Assembly (NCBI GenBank): GCA_900547315.1 | Contig: URGI01000024.1 | Location: 1-25,772, forward strand | Length of the DNA: 25,772 bases | Source: an uncultured Eubacteriales bacterium | Lineage (GTDB): Bacteria; Bacillota; Clostridia; Oscillospirales; Oscillospiraceae | Reading direction: 5' to 3' | Part shown: positions 6,743 to 14,578 of the stretch, in pieces | Position numbering within the stretch: position 1 is the stretch's first letter | Layout of the letters: every line of letters begins with the position of its first letter | Position numbers and translations under genes: made by a program | The notes under the pieces: generated by a model | Seen by the model: only the letters and a program-made list of their open reading frames with translations | What the model was told of the DNA's origin: nothing | Databases searched by the model: none

Positions 6743-7624
6743 ATGAAAAAATATCTCGGCAACAAGGCGATGATAATCCTGTTCATTGCCCCTGTCATGC
6801 TTTTTATGATAGTGATGGTGTTCTATCCACTCGTCGTTCTCATGAGGAACAGCTTTACCACATGGGATGGACTGAACCCAGCCACGTTCAACGGGATTAA
6901 GAATTACGTCAGATTGTTCAAGGACCCCCTTTTTTACACGGGTCTTAAAAACGGCATTATCTACGCGGCGATACAGACCTGCTATCAGATACCGATCGCG
7001 ACGCTGCTTGCGTTCGCCGTAAAGAGCGTGAGCAAAGGCGAAAAGAAATTTTTCAGAATTGCGTATTATATTCCGGCAGTTCTCTCCGTGACTGTCGTCT
7101 GCCAGCTGTGGGTGGCGATATACGATGCGGACTACGGACTTATAAATAAAATATTTGAGGCTCTCGGCCTTGCATACAGACAGAACTGGCTCAGCGGAAA
7201 TGACACCGCGATCAGAGCCATTGCCTTCGTAGGCACATGGCAGTACGCGGGATATCAGTTCATCCTGCTGCTGTCCGCCGCGAACTCCGTACCCAACGAC
7301 TACTTTGAGGCCGCGCTGCTCGACGGCTGCTCCAAGCCCAAGGCACATATACGTATCACCATACCGCTCATGCAGGAGGCGTACAAGTACTGCCTCATCA
7401 TTGCCATCACCGGCGGTCTTAACTCCTTTGCGGTCATGAACATAATGACCGGCGGCGGACCCGGTACGGCGAGCTACACGCTGACGTGCTTGATGTACCG
7501 CTCGGCCTTTGTCGTGAACAAGTACGGCTACGGCTGCGCCGCGGCGGTGCTGCTGGTCGTGCAGAGCCTGATCGTCTCGTTCTGCGTCAACAAGTTCATC
7601 GCGCGCGAGCAGATCATTTATTGA
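6743..7624 (+). CDS. ABC sugar transporter permease, MalF/UgpA type
   Basis: This 293-residue inner-membrane subunit of a CUT1 importer has about six membrane segments. The first is at ~10-30 (MIILFIAPVMLFMIVMVFYP) and is followed by the outer loop NSFTTWDGLNP, typical of the MalF-like partner. The EAA loop that contacts the ATPase is seen as YFEAALLDGCSKPKAHIRIT, followed by IPLM, at about 192-215. The start at ATG 6743 has AAGGAG 6-8 nt upstream. It pairs with the permease beginning 10 bp after its stop. No ATP-binding subunit is encoded in the window, so a shared MsmK-like ATPase elsewhere is expected. Confidence 0.92.
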   Translation: MKKYLGNKAMIILFIAPVMLFMIVMVFYPLVVLMRNSFTTWDGLNPATFNGIKNYVRLFKDPLFYTGLKNGIIYAAIQTCYQIPIATLLAFAVKSVSKGEKKFFRIAYYIPAVLSVTVVCQLWVAIYDADYGLINKIFEALGLAYRQNWLSGNDTAIRAIAFVGTWQYAGYQFILLLSAANSVPNDYFEAALLDGCSKPKAHIRITIPLMQEAYKYCLIIAITGGLNSFAVMNIMTGGGPGTASYTLTCLMYRSAFVVNKYGYGCAAAVLLVVQSLIVSFCVNKFIAREQIIY

Positions 7625-7634
7625 GGTGGCGGAT

Positions 7635-8471
7635 ATGGGAAAAAAGTTTACTGTCGGTTCAGTCCTGTTCAGGATATTTCTTTATTTTTATGCTGTTATC
7701 AGTCTCTATCCCATAGTGTGGATGTTCTTCTATTCGTTCAAGAATAACAGCGAGATATTTGTCACGAATCCCTTTGGCTTCCCGAAGATATTCCACTGGG
7801 AGAACTACGTCAAGGCGTGGACCACGTTCAATGTCCCGACGTATTTCATGAACAGCCTTAAGGTGACGCTGGTGGTCATCGCCGTGGTCGTCGTTATTTC
7901 CACCATGTTTGCCTACGCAGTAGCGCGGCTGAGATTCAAGGGGAGCGACTCCCTGCGCATGAGTACCATGATCGGCATGTTCCTGCCGCTCCAGTGTATC
8001 ATGATACCGCTTGCCGTCCTCGTAAGGGATCTGCACATCAGCAATACCCTCTGGGCGGTAATAGTCCCGTACATCGCGTTCAACATCCCGTTCGCCGTGA
8101 TGGTAATATACGGCTATATGAGAAGTCTGCCGTATGAGCTGGAGGAGTCGGCCTGCATTGACGGAGCGTCGCTCTGGACCTGCTTTATAAAGGTCATCGT
8201 GCCGAACGTCAAATCCGCTATTTCCACGGTCGTGATATTCGTGTTCATGAATGTGTGGAACGAGTACAATCTGGCTCTGGTGCTTCTCAACCGTGACGCG
8301 ATAAAGACTCTGCCGCTCGGCATGATATTCTTTAAGGGCGAGCATACCACCGACTGGGGCGCGATGGGCGCGACCATGGTCATTGCAAGTATACCTACCA
8401 TAATAATCTATATCCTTTTCAGCGCGCAGGTCGAAAAGGCAATGACGGTCAGCGGCGCGGTAAAGGGCTGA
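7635..8471 (+). CDS. ABC sugar transporter permease, MalG/UgpE type
   Basis: This 278-residue second permease of the importer has six membrane segments. An N-terminal TM lies around FLYFYAVISLYPIVWMFFYS and the conserved NSLKVTLVVIAVVVVISTMF follows. The EAA motif reads ELEESACIDGASLWTCFIKV followed by IVP. I chose ATG 7635 with GAGGTG 6 nt upstream, overlapping the end of the previous gene. An in-frame GTG at 7626 would add three residues but overlaps that ribosome-binding site. It forms the heterodimeric channel with the preceding MalF-type subunit. Confidence 0.92.
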   Translation: MGKKFTVGSVLFRIFLYFYAVISLYPIVWMFFYSFKNNSEIFVTNPFGFPKIFHWENYVKAWTTFNVPTYFMNSLKVTLVVIAVVVVISTMFAYAVARLRFKGSDSLRMSTMIGMFLPLQCIMIPLAVLVRDLHISNTLWAVIVPYIAFNIPFAVMVIYGYMRSLPYELEESACIDGASLWTCFIKVIVPNVKSAISTVVIFVFMNVWNEYNLALVLLNRDAIKTLPLGMIFFKGEHTTDWGAMGATMVIASIPTIIIYILFSAQVEKAMTVSGAVKG

Positions 8472-8505
8472 GACAAACGAAACAATAAAAACAGGAGGGT
8501 GAACA

Positions 8506-9672
8506 ATGGAAAACAAAAAGGCGTTGGGAATAGGCGTAGTCGGCTGCGGCTCGACCGGTATACAGTCCGTGCTTCAGCATACCTGCGAGGAGGACAAGGG
8601 CGATCTCGTCTATACCGCGGCTGTAATGGATCCCGTCCCTGGCAGAGCGCAGTACTGTGCGGAGAAGTTCGGCGTCGCGAAATATTATACCGACTATGAC
8701 GAGCTGCTCAAGGACCCCGACGTTGACCTTGTAACTCTGGCTTCGCCGATCAAGGTCCACTTTGAGCAGGGCATGAAGGCGATACGCGCCGGCAAGCATG
8801 TACATTTCAACAAGACCATGACCATCTCTACGGCAGAGGCGACGCAGCTTATCGAGGAGGCCGAGAAATACGGCGTAAAGATCGTCTCGTCCCCCGGACA
8901 GATGACCGCTCCCGCTCTCAGACGCGTTAGAAAGGCTGTCCTCACCGGCGAGATCGGTATCCCCTCGTGGACCATCGGCGGCTCCGAGGGCGTTCTGCTC
9001 TGGCATTGCCAGCAGGCAAACAGGGAAATGGGCGAGGGCATGCCCAAGATAGACCCCTCGTGGTACTTCAAGAAGCCGGACGGCGGCCCCGTCTGGGACT
9101 GCACCGTGTACGCGCTGCATGCGATGACGGGCATTTTCGGACCCGTAAAGCGCGTCACCTGTATGTGCGGCCAGCGCTATCATGACTTCAAGTTCGACGG
9201 CAAGAAGATAGAGTCCGAGGTCGACGACTCAAACCAGATGATACTCGACTTCGGCGAGGGCTTTTTCGGCGTGGCATATTCCTCGCTGAAAAACGACTTC
9301 GGCAACGGCAACGGCTTTATGTCAATGATTTTCGGGACCGAGGGAAAGATACAGGACGGCAAGATATACGGCAAAAACGGCGTCGTCACGCTGTTTGACC
9401 CGAACAAATTCGACATGGAGCGCGTGAGAAGCACCATGGGTCTCCCGCATCTGACCGACCACCAGACCACGCTTGGCGAGCCGCACATCTACGAGGACAT
9501 AAATCAGCTCGCCGACTGGGTACTCAACGGTGTCGAACCCTACTGCACCGCCGAGCATGCCCGCCACGTCATCGAGATAATCGAGGCGGCGTACAAGTCC
9601 GCGGAGGAGGGTCATGTCGTGGACATCAAGTCCACCTTTGAGCCTATTCCTCTTGATAAGCTGGGCGTCTGA
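8506..9672 (+). CDS. Gfo/Idh/MocA-family NAD(P)-dependent oxidoreductase 1
   Basis: This 388-residue sugar or glycoside dehydrogenase candidate has a Rossmann N-terminal domain (GVVGCGSTG at 10-18) and a C-terminal alpha/beta dimer domain. Its catalytic motifs are unusual. The normal EKP is FNKTM, which retains Lys103. The D-x3-H-x2-D signature reads as Asp198, Tyr202, His205 (WDCTVYALHAM). A Tyr at that second position occurs in glucose-fructose oxidoreductase. At 388 residues it is longer than the 340-residue average. It has a strong AGGAGGGTG ribosome-binding site. It sits directly between the permeases and a TIM-barrel enzyme, the arrangement seen in oxidise-then-eliminate pathways for glycosides. 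The oxidised carbon and the substrate are unknown. Confidence 0.87.
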   Translation: MENKKALGIGVVGCGSTGIQSVLQHTCEEDKGDLVYTAAVMDPVPGRAQYCAEKFGVAKYYTDYDELLKDPDVDLVTLASPIKVHFEQGMKAIRAGKHVHFNKTMTISTAEATQLIEEAEKYGVKIVSSPGQMTAPALRRVRKAVLTGEIGIPSWTIGGSEGVLLWHCQQANREMGEGMPKIDPSWYFKKPDGGPVWDCTVYALHAMTGIFGPVKRVTCMCGQRYHDFKFDGKKIESEVDDSNQMILDFGEGFFGVAYSSLKNDFGNGNGFMSMIFGTEGKIQDGKIYGKNGVVTLFDPNKFDMERVRSTMGLPHLTDHQTTLGEPHIYEDINQLADWVLNGVEPYCTAEHARHVIEIIEAAYKSAEEGHVVDIKSTFEPIPLDKLGV

Positions 9673-9696
9673 TAAACGCTTCCGAGGAGTTATGAT

Positions 9697-10683
9697 ATGA
9701 ACAACAGCTTTAATTTTAAGGTAGGCTTTCAGCAGTTTGCCAACCGCTGCCCGGAGAGCCTGAAGCCCGGCCGCGAATCCTTCGAGTGGTATATAAATGA
9801 ATGCCGCCGCATGAACGCGCACTCTCTGTCCATGATGCCGGTCGAAAAGATACCGGAGGGCGAGAAGTACGACGGCGGATATCTCGAATTTGCCGACATG
9901 GGCTATGTAAGAGAGATGGCAGCGCTCGCGAAGGAGGCGGACGTACACTATGTCTGCTACTGTATCCCGATGATGAGCCTGTCCGGCGCGGACCACCCCG
10001 TGAACGGCCCCTCGGCGATGAGCGTCGAGGCCGCGCACCGTTATCTTGACAAGATCATCGAGATATGCGACATTTTCGGTATCAACACTCTCGGCGGCGG
10101 ATACGGCAGACTTGAGACCAAGTACAGCCGATATAACAAAGCAGTGAGCTTTGACGAGGTAAAGAAGTTCGTGGTCGGAAATCTCAAGGAGCTTGGACGC
10201 TGCCTTGAGGGTACGGATATCATGATGGCCTATGAAAATCACTGCGACTTCACCGGCAGGGAGATCGCATCTATCCTTGAAGAGGTGGATCATCCCAACA
10301 TCGGCGGAATGTTCGATATCGGCAACGGCGCTGTCATATGCTGCGACCCGATGGCGGATGTCGAGTATCTCGCGCCGTGGGCCGTCGCGGCGCATTTCAA
10401 GGATTTTAAGGTCATTGATAACCCTGTGTTCGAGCATTTGTGGCAGGATATGCCCATGATCCTCAAGGGCTGCCTTCTCGGCGAGGGAATTATTGACTTT
10501 GACGTTATAATGAAGGCCATCTGCGAGAAGGCAAAGAGAAAGCAGAACATGATACTCATGGCTGAACCCGCGTTCATCCTGCCCGAAAAGCACTATAACT
10601 GCCTTGAGGAAATGCACCAGTTTGACCGTGAATGCACATATCAGTTCGTTGATTTCATGCAGAAGCTGGTAGAGAAATATTGA
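9697..10683 (+). CDS. Xylose-isomerase-like TIM-barrel enzyme (sugar epimerase/isomerase or lyase)
   Basis: This is a 328-residue member of the AP-endonuclease-2/xylose-isomerase-like TIM-barrel family. The four metal ligands of that family are all visible at the expected spacing: Glu180 (MMAYENH), Asp207 (GMFDIGN), His233 (AAHFKDF) and Glu290 (LMAEPAF). It therefore probably binds a divalent metal and acts by enolisation, as epimerase, isomerase, dehydratase or keto-glycoside lyase. No signal peptide is present, so it is cytoplasmic. It follows oxidoreductase 1 by 24 bp with a GAGGAG ribosome-binding site, suggesting that the oxidoreductase product is its substrate. A 12-bp intercistronic hairpin follows it. 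Distant family members include IolE/IolI-type inositol enzymes and the 3-keto-glycoside lyases. Which activity applies cannot be decided here. Confidence 0.85.
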   Translation: MNNSFNFKVGFQQFANRCPESLKPGRESFEWYINECRRMNAHSLSMMPVEKIPEGEKYDGGYLEFADMGYVREMAALAKEADVHYVCYCIPMMSLSGADHPVNGPSAMSVEAAHRYLDKIIEICDIFGINTLGGGYGRLETKYSRYNKAVSFDEVKKFVVGNLKELGRCLEGTDIMMAYENHCDFTGREIASILEEVDHPNIGGMFDIGNGAVICCDPMADVEYLAPWAVAAHFKDFKVIDNPVFEHLWQDMPMILKGCLLGEGIIDFDVIMKAICEKAKRKQNMILMAEPAFILPEKHYNCLEEMHQFDRECTYQFVDFMQKLVEKY

Positions 10684-10686
10684 CCG

Positions 10687-10725
10687 ACAAGGCAGAGCGG
10701 CGCCTATGACCTTGCTCTGCCTTGT
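10687..10725 (+). promoter_or_regulatory. Intercistronic hairpin after the TIM-barrel gene
   Basis: ACAAGGCAGAGC (10687-10698) is perfectly complementary to GCTCTGCCTTGT (10714-10725) with a 15-nt loop. No T-run follows, so partial termination or mRNA processing/stabilisation is more likely than a full stop. Confidence 0.65.
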
Positions 10726-10752
10726 AAATCAGTTGCAGCGTTAGGAGAAAAA

Positions 10753-11793
10753 ATGAAAATAATTCAGTTAGGCTACGGCTATTGGGGCGAGAGCTGGATA
10801 GATTTTATCAACAAGGATCCGGATTCCGAGCTTGCCGCTCTGTGCGTAAAAACGGAAAAGACCCTCAGCAAGGCGAAGGAAAAGTGGAATCTGCCCGACA
10901 GCATGTGCTTTACCGATATCGACGAGGCGCTCAAGGTCGACGCGGATGTGGTCATTATCGTCATGCCGCATTACGCCCACATAGAGTTTGCGAAGAAGGC
11001 GGTCCTCGCCGGCAAAAATGTTTTGATAGAAAAACCGCTCTGTGACGATCTTGACGAGGCCAAGGAGTTCTTCCGTTGGATGGAAGGGCGTAAAGAAAAG
11101 GTCTTTGTCAGTCACAACTACCGTTTCCGCAAGGAGCTGTGGCAGATGAAGGAGGGCTTCGAGGACGGGAAGCTCGGCGAGCTTCAGTTTATTCAGGTCG
11201 ACTACCGCACGGGCAAGTCGACCGATCCCGAGGAGCATATCTGGAACATACAGGGCTGGAGAGGCTCGCAGGTGTGCATGCAGACCTATGAGTGCGCCGT
11301 TCATCACTATGACATGATGCGCTTTCTGACAGGCAGCAACGCAAAGACCGTTTACGCAAATGCGTGGAACCCAAAGTGGGCGATCACGAAGGGGCCTGAG
11401 TCTTACTTTGTCACCATCGAGTTTGAAAACGGTGTGCGCGCCTGCTTCTCGAATCATATGAGCTCGGTCGGCGCGGAGACGGAGTTTCAGGGCAACTGGC
11501 AGGTGCAGGGGTCTAAGGGGCTGGTCAGATGGCTGTCCGGTCATCCGGAGATGGAGCTTTACCCCGCGATCGACCATCCGGGAGAGATACCGGCCGTTGA
11601 AGAGACCGGCTTCCCCGGCTTTGACCGCGCGGGTATCCTGCGCGAGCTGGTGCATGCGCTCGGCGGTGAAAAATTTTCCGCGCTCCCGACGCTCAAGGAT
11701 AATATGAATACAATGGCTCTTTGCGCCGCCGTGCTTCTTTCCGCGAGGGAGGGAAGAGTCGTCAGCGTAGACGAGCTGTGGCACGAGGGCTGA
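10753..11793 (+). CDS. Gfo/Idh/MocA-family oxidoreductase 2
   Basis: This 346-residue NAD(P)-dependent dehydrogenase has a Rossmann start MKIIQLGYGYWGESW (the glycine motif is G-Y-G-Y-W-G rather than G-x-G-x-x-G with small residues), the EKP motif at 93-95 with Lys94, and YECAVHHYD with Glu180, His184 and Asp187. These correspond to the D-x3-H-x2-D catalytic set, with Glu in the first place. The body HNYRFRKELWQMKEGFEDGK is typical for the family. AGGAG precedes ATG 10753 by 7-8 nt. The next oxidoreductase starts 3 bases after its stop, so the two are almost certainly co-translated. It could reverse the oxidation made by oxidoreductase 1 or act on another position of the sugar. Confidence 0.88.
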   Translation: MKIIQLGYGYWGESWIDFINKDPDSELAALCVKTEKTLSKAKEKWNLPDSMCFTDIDEALKVDADVVIIVMPHYAHIEFAKKAVLAGKNVLIEKPLCDDLDEAKEFFRWMEGRKEKVFVSHNYRFRKELWQMKEGFEDGKLGELQFIQVDYRTGKSTDPEEHIWNIQGWRGSQVCMQTYECAVHHYDMMRFLTGSNAKTVYANAWNPKWAITKGPESYFVTIEFENGVRACFSNHMSSVGAETEFQGNWQVQGSKGLVRWLSGHPEMELYPAIDHPGEIPAVEETGFPGFDRAGILRELVHALGGEKFSALPTLKDNMNTMALCAAVLLSAREGRVVSVDELWHEG

Positions 11794-11795
11794 GA

Positions 11796-12836
11796 ATGAA
11801 GCTTGCTATCATCGGAACAGGGGTAATTGCGCAGAACCAGCACATACCCTGCTTTACAAAAAACGGTGCGAAGATCACTGCGGTCTATGACCGGCATATA
11901 GAAAAGGCTGAGCGTATTGCCGCACAGCTCGGAGCGGAGGCCTATGACGACTATGAAAGGCTCCTCCGCGAGGCAGACGCGGACGCGGTCTCCATATGCA
12001 CACGCACGGATATGCATGCCTCCATGGCCGTCGCGGCGGCAAACGCGGGCAAGAACATTTTCCTTGAAAAGCCGATGGCCGTCTCTGCCGCCGAGGCTGA
12101 GAGGATAGTAGCCGCGGTCGAGGAGAACGACGTCATTTTCATGCTTGGCATGCTCAATCGCTTCCGTACCGAGTCTCTGATACTTGCCCGGCGGCGGAAA
12201 GACGGCAGTATGGGGGACATCTATCATTGCGACTGCCGCTGGATACGCAGAAGAGGCGTCCCGGCAAATCCGTGGTTCTCCCAGAAGGCCCTCTCCGGCG
12301 GCGGCCCAGGCATAGACATCGGCGTTCATGCCATCGATACGGCGTGGTACCTGATGGGCTGCCCCAAACCTACGGCGGTCAGCGCGGTCGCTCACAGTCG
12401 GCTAGGCAAGGTCTATGCCAAGGGTATTGACAGCTACGGCTCCGTTGCCCCGACCAGCGGGCCGATGGATGTGGAGGACGCTCTCACGGCGCTTGTCCGC
12501 TTTGAGCAGGGCAAGAGCATGACTGTCACCGTCAGCTGGGCGATAAACGGCCCGGACGAGGATCTCAACATCAAGCTGTACGGCACGAAGGAGGGCGCGA
12601 GCCTGAACCCGTTTGTGATATACGGCGAGGACGACGGCTATCTCACTGACTATCAGCCCCGTTTCATGCGCGGCGACGCATGGACGGAGGGCTTCATGAA
12701 CGAGACTGCGCACTTTATTTCCTGTGCCGAGGCGCACAGAAAAACCATCACAAACGAAAGAAACGTCTACACCGTGCAGAAAATCATCGACGGGATATAT
12801 AGGTCTGCCGAAAGCGGCGGAGAGATCGTCCTGTAA
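11796..12836 (+). CDS. Gfo/Idh/MocA-family oxidoreductase 3
   Basis: This 346-residue NAD(P)-dependent dehydrogenase carries the textbook motifs. MKLAIIGTGVIAQNQHIPCF forms the dinucleotide fold, EKPMA holds Lys92 at 91-95, and GGGPGIDIGVHAIDTAWYL holds Asp174, His178 and Asp181. I took ATG 11796, 2 bp after the preceding stop, where the Rossmann fold begins. An in-frame start at 11721 would add 25 residues that are not Rossmann-like and lie inside the preceding gene. It is the most canonical of the three oxidoreductases, which are only distantly similar to one another by eye, so they are probably not recent duplicates. The likely substrate is a sugar or glycoside from the same pathway. Confidence 0.9.
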   Translation: MKLAIIGTGVIAQNQHIPCFTKNGAKITAVYDRHIEKAERIAAQLGAEAYDDYERLLREADADAVSICTRTDMHASMAVAAANAGKNIFLEKPMAVSAAEAERIVAAVEENDVIFMLGMLNRFRTESLILARRRKDGSMGDIYHCDCRWIRRRGVPANPWFSQKALSGGGPGIDIGVHAIDTAWYLMGCPKPTAVSAVAHSRLGKVYAKGIDSYGSVAPTSGPMDVEDALTALVRFEQGKSMTVTVSWAINGPDEDLNIKLYGTKEGASLNPFVIYGEDDGYLTDYQPRFMRGDAWTEGFMNETAHFISCAEAHRKTITNERNVYTVQKIIDGIYRSAESGGEIVL

Positions 12837-12876
12837 GGTGCTGCACACAAATATGAAAGTCAAGGGGGACTGTGAT

Positions 12877-14562
12877 ATGGAGCCTATCAAACGTCACTGG
12901 TGGAAGGAATGCGTCTTCTATCAGATATATCCGCGCAGCTTTCAGGACTCTAACGGGGACGGCTTCGGCGATATCAGAGGTATTATCAACAGGATAGACT
13001 ATCTCGTTGAGCTGGGCGTCGGCGCGATATGGCTCGGCCCCGTGTTTAAGTCCCCGCAGGATGACATGGGCTATGATATCTCCGACTACCGGGATATCTA
13101 TGAGGGCTTCGGCACCCTCGCGGATTGGGAGGAGCTTCGCGATAAGCTCCACGAGCATGACATCAAGCTCCTTGTGGACCTCGTCGTGAATCACACCTCC
13201 GACGAACACCCGTGGTTCATCGAGGCAAGAAAAAGCCGCGATAATCCCAAGCACGACTATTACATCTGGCGCGACGGAAAGGACGGAAAAGAGCCGAACA
13301 ACTGGTCGTCGTTCTTCACGCCCTCCGCGTGGGAGTACAACGAACCGACAGGAGAGTATTATCTGCACCTGTTCTCAAAAAGACAGCCGGATCTGAACTG
13401 GGAAAACCCGGAGGTCAGGGACGAGATATACTCCATGATGAACTGGTGGCTCGAGAGGGGAGCGGACGGCTTCCGCATGGACGTTATCAATCTCCTCTGC
13501 AAGACCAAGGGACTGCCCGACGCCTCCGGCCCGGTGGACATGAACGGCTACGTTTTCCCCACCGAGCATATGAGCAACGTGCCGCCCATACATGAGCTTC
13601 TTGAGGAGATGGCCGAAAAGACCTACGGAGACAGGGATGTATTTACCGTGGGTGAGTGCTGCGCCATGCCGCTGGAGGAGGGCGTAAAATACACCTCCGG
13701 AAAAAAGCGCCAGATCGACGCGGTGTTCTCCTTTGAGCATATCGACATGGACGCGCAGCCGCTGGGCAAGTGGTACTACCGCCCGTGGAAGCTGCCGGAA
13801 CTCAAGGAAAAGCTCGCAAAGTGGCAGACCGGGATCGGAGACGGCTGGGTCGGCCTTTTCTGGTCAAATCAGGACCAGCCCCGCGCACTCTCACGCTTCG
13901 GTACGACCGACGAGCGTTACCGCGTACAGTGCGCAAAAATGCTCGGCACGATACTGCACAATCTGCACGGCACTCCGTTTATTTATCAGGGCGAGGAGAT
14001 CGGTATGGTGAACGTGCCGTGGACCTCGGTCGATCAGCTCAGGGACGTTGAGATATTGAATTTTGTGAACGACTGCCGCAACACCGGCGCATCCGAGGAC
14101 TTTATGTGGCAGGCCATATGGCGCAAGGCTCGCGACAACGCCCGCGTACCCATGCCGTGGGACGACAGCAAAAACGGCGGCTTTACCACCGGCGAGCCGT
14201 GGATAATGCTAAACCCCGACTATAAAGAGATAAACGTTGCCTCCGCGATGGCCGACCCCGACTCGGTCTACTGGTATTACCGCAGACTTATCGAGCTTCG
14301 CAAGCATAATCTGATCATGCCTTACGGAGAATTTAAGCTCCTGTGGCCCGAGGACGAGACGCTCTTTGCCTTTGAAAAGCACCTTGACGGCGAGCATTGG
14401 TTCATTGCCGGCAACTTCTCCGATAAGGAGATAACGGTCACGCTGCCGGCGGAGTATAAAAATTGCGGGACCGTCATCTCAACAATGAAAACGCACGGTC
14501 TCGGAGACGGCAAGCTGACTCTCGGCGCGTGGGAGGCCGAGGTCATCAGCTTTGAATTATGA
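12877..14562 (+). CDS. GH13 alpha-glucosidase (oligo-1,6-glucosidase-like, GH13 subfamily 31 type)
   Basis: This is a 561-residue cytoplasmic hydrolase of alpha-glucosides. The opening KECVFYQIYPRSFQDSNGDG followed by FGDIRGII is the hallmark of oligo-1,6-glucosidases. Region I is DLVVNHTSDEHPWF. The nucleophile Asp202 lies in DGFRMDVIN, and the Val after it is associated with alpha-1,6 preference in this subfamily. The acid/base is Glu260 in FTVGECCAMP, and the third acidic residue is Asp333 in SNQDQPRALSRFG. Where most relatives have N-H-D, this protein has N-Q-D (Gln332). ATG 12877 has AGGGGGA 8 nt upstream. A TTG-initiated extension from 12724 overlaps the preceding gene and is rejected. 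It would release glucose from an imported oligosaccharide or glucoside. Confidence 0.92.
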   Translation: MEPIKRHWWKECVFYQIYPRSFQDSNGDGFGDIRGIINRIDYLVELGVGAIWLGPVFKSPQDDMGYDISDYRDIYEGFGTLADWEELRDKLHEHDIKLLVDLVVNHTSDEHPWFIEARKSRDNPKHDYYIWRDGKDGKEPNNWSSFFTPSAWEYNEPTGEYYLHLFSKRQPDLNWENPEVRDEIYSMMNWWLERGADGFRMDVINLLCKTKGLPDASGPVDMNGYVFPTEHMSNVPPIHELLEEMAEKTYGDRDVFTVGECCAMPLEEGVKYTSGKKRQIDAVFSFEHIDMDAQPLGKWYYRPWKLPELKEKLAKWQTGIGDGWVGLFWSNQDQPRALSRFGTTDERYRVQCAKMLGTILHNLHGTPFIYQGEEIGMVNVPWTSVDQLRDVEILNFVNDCRNTGASEDFMWQAIWRKARDNARVPMPWDDSKNGGFTTGEPWIMLNPDYKEINVASAMADPDSVYWYYRRLIELRKHNLIMPYGEFKLLWPEDETLFAFEKHLDGEHWFIAGNFSDKEITVTLPAEYKNCGTVISTMKTHGLGDGKLTLGAWEAEVISFEL

Positions 14563-14578
14563 TAATCGAGGTATTTCA

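Noticed and set aside
5371..6798. Long open frame opposite the binding-protein gene (475 codons)
   Set aside because: Antisense shadow. The forward frame has a lipobox, family motifs and a ribosome-binding site.
9322..10617. Long open frame opposite oxidoreductase 1 and the TIM-barrel gene (431 codons)
   Set aside because: It spans two real genes on the other strand and has no recognisable motif.
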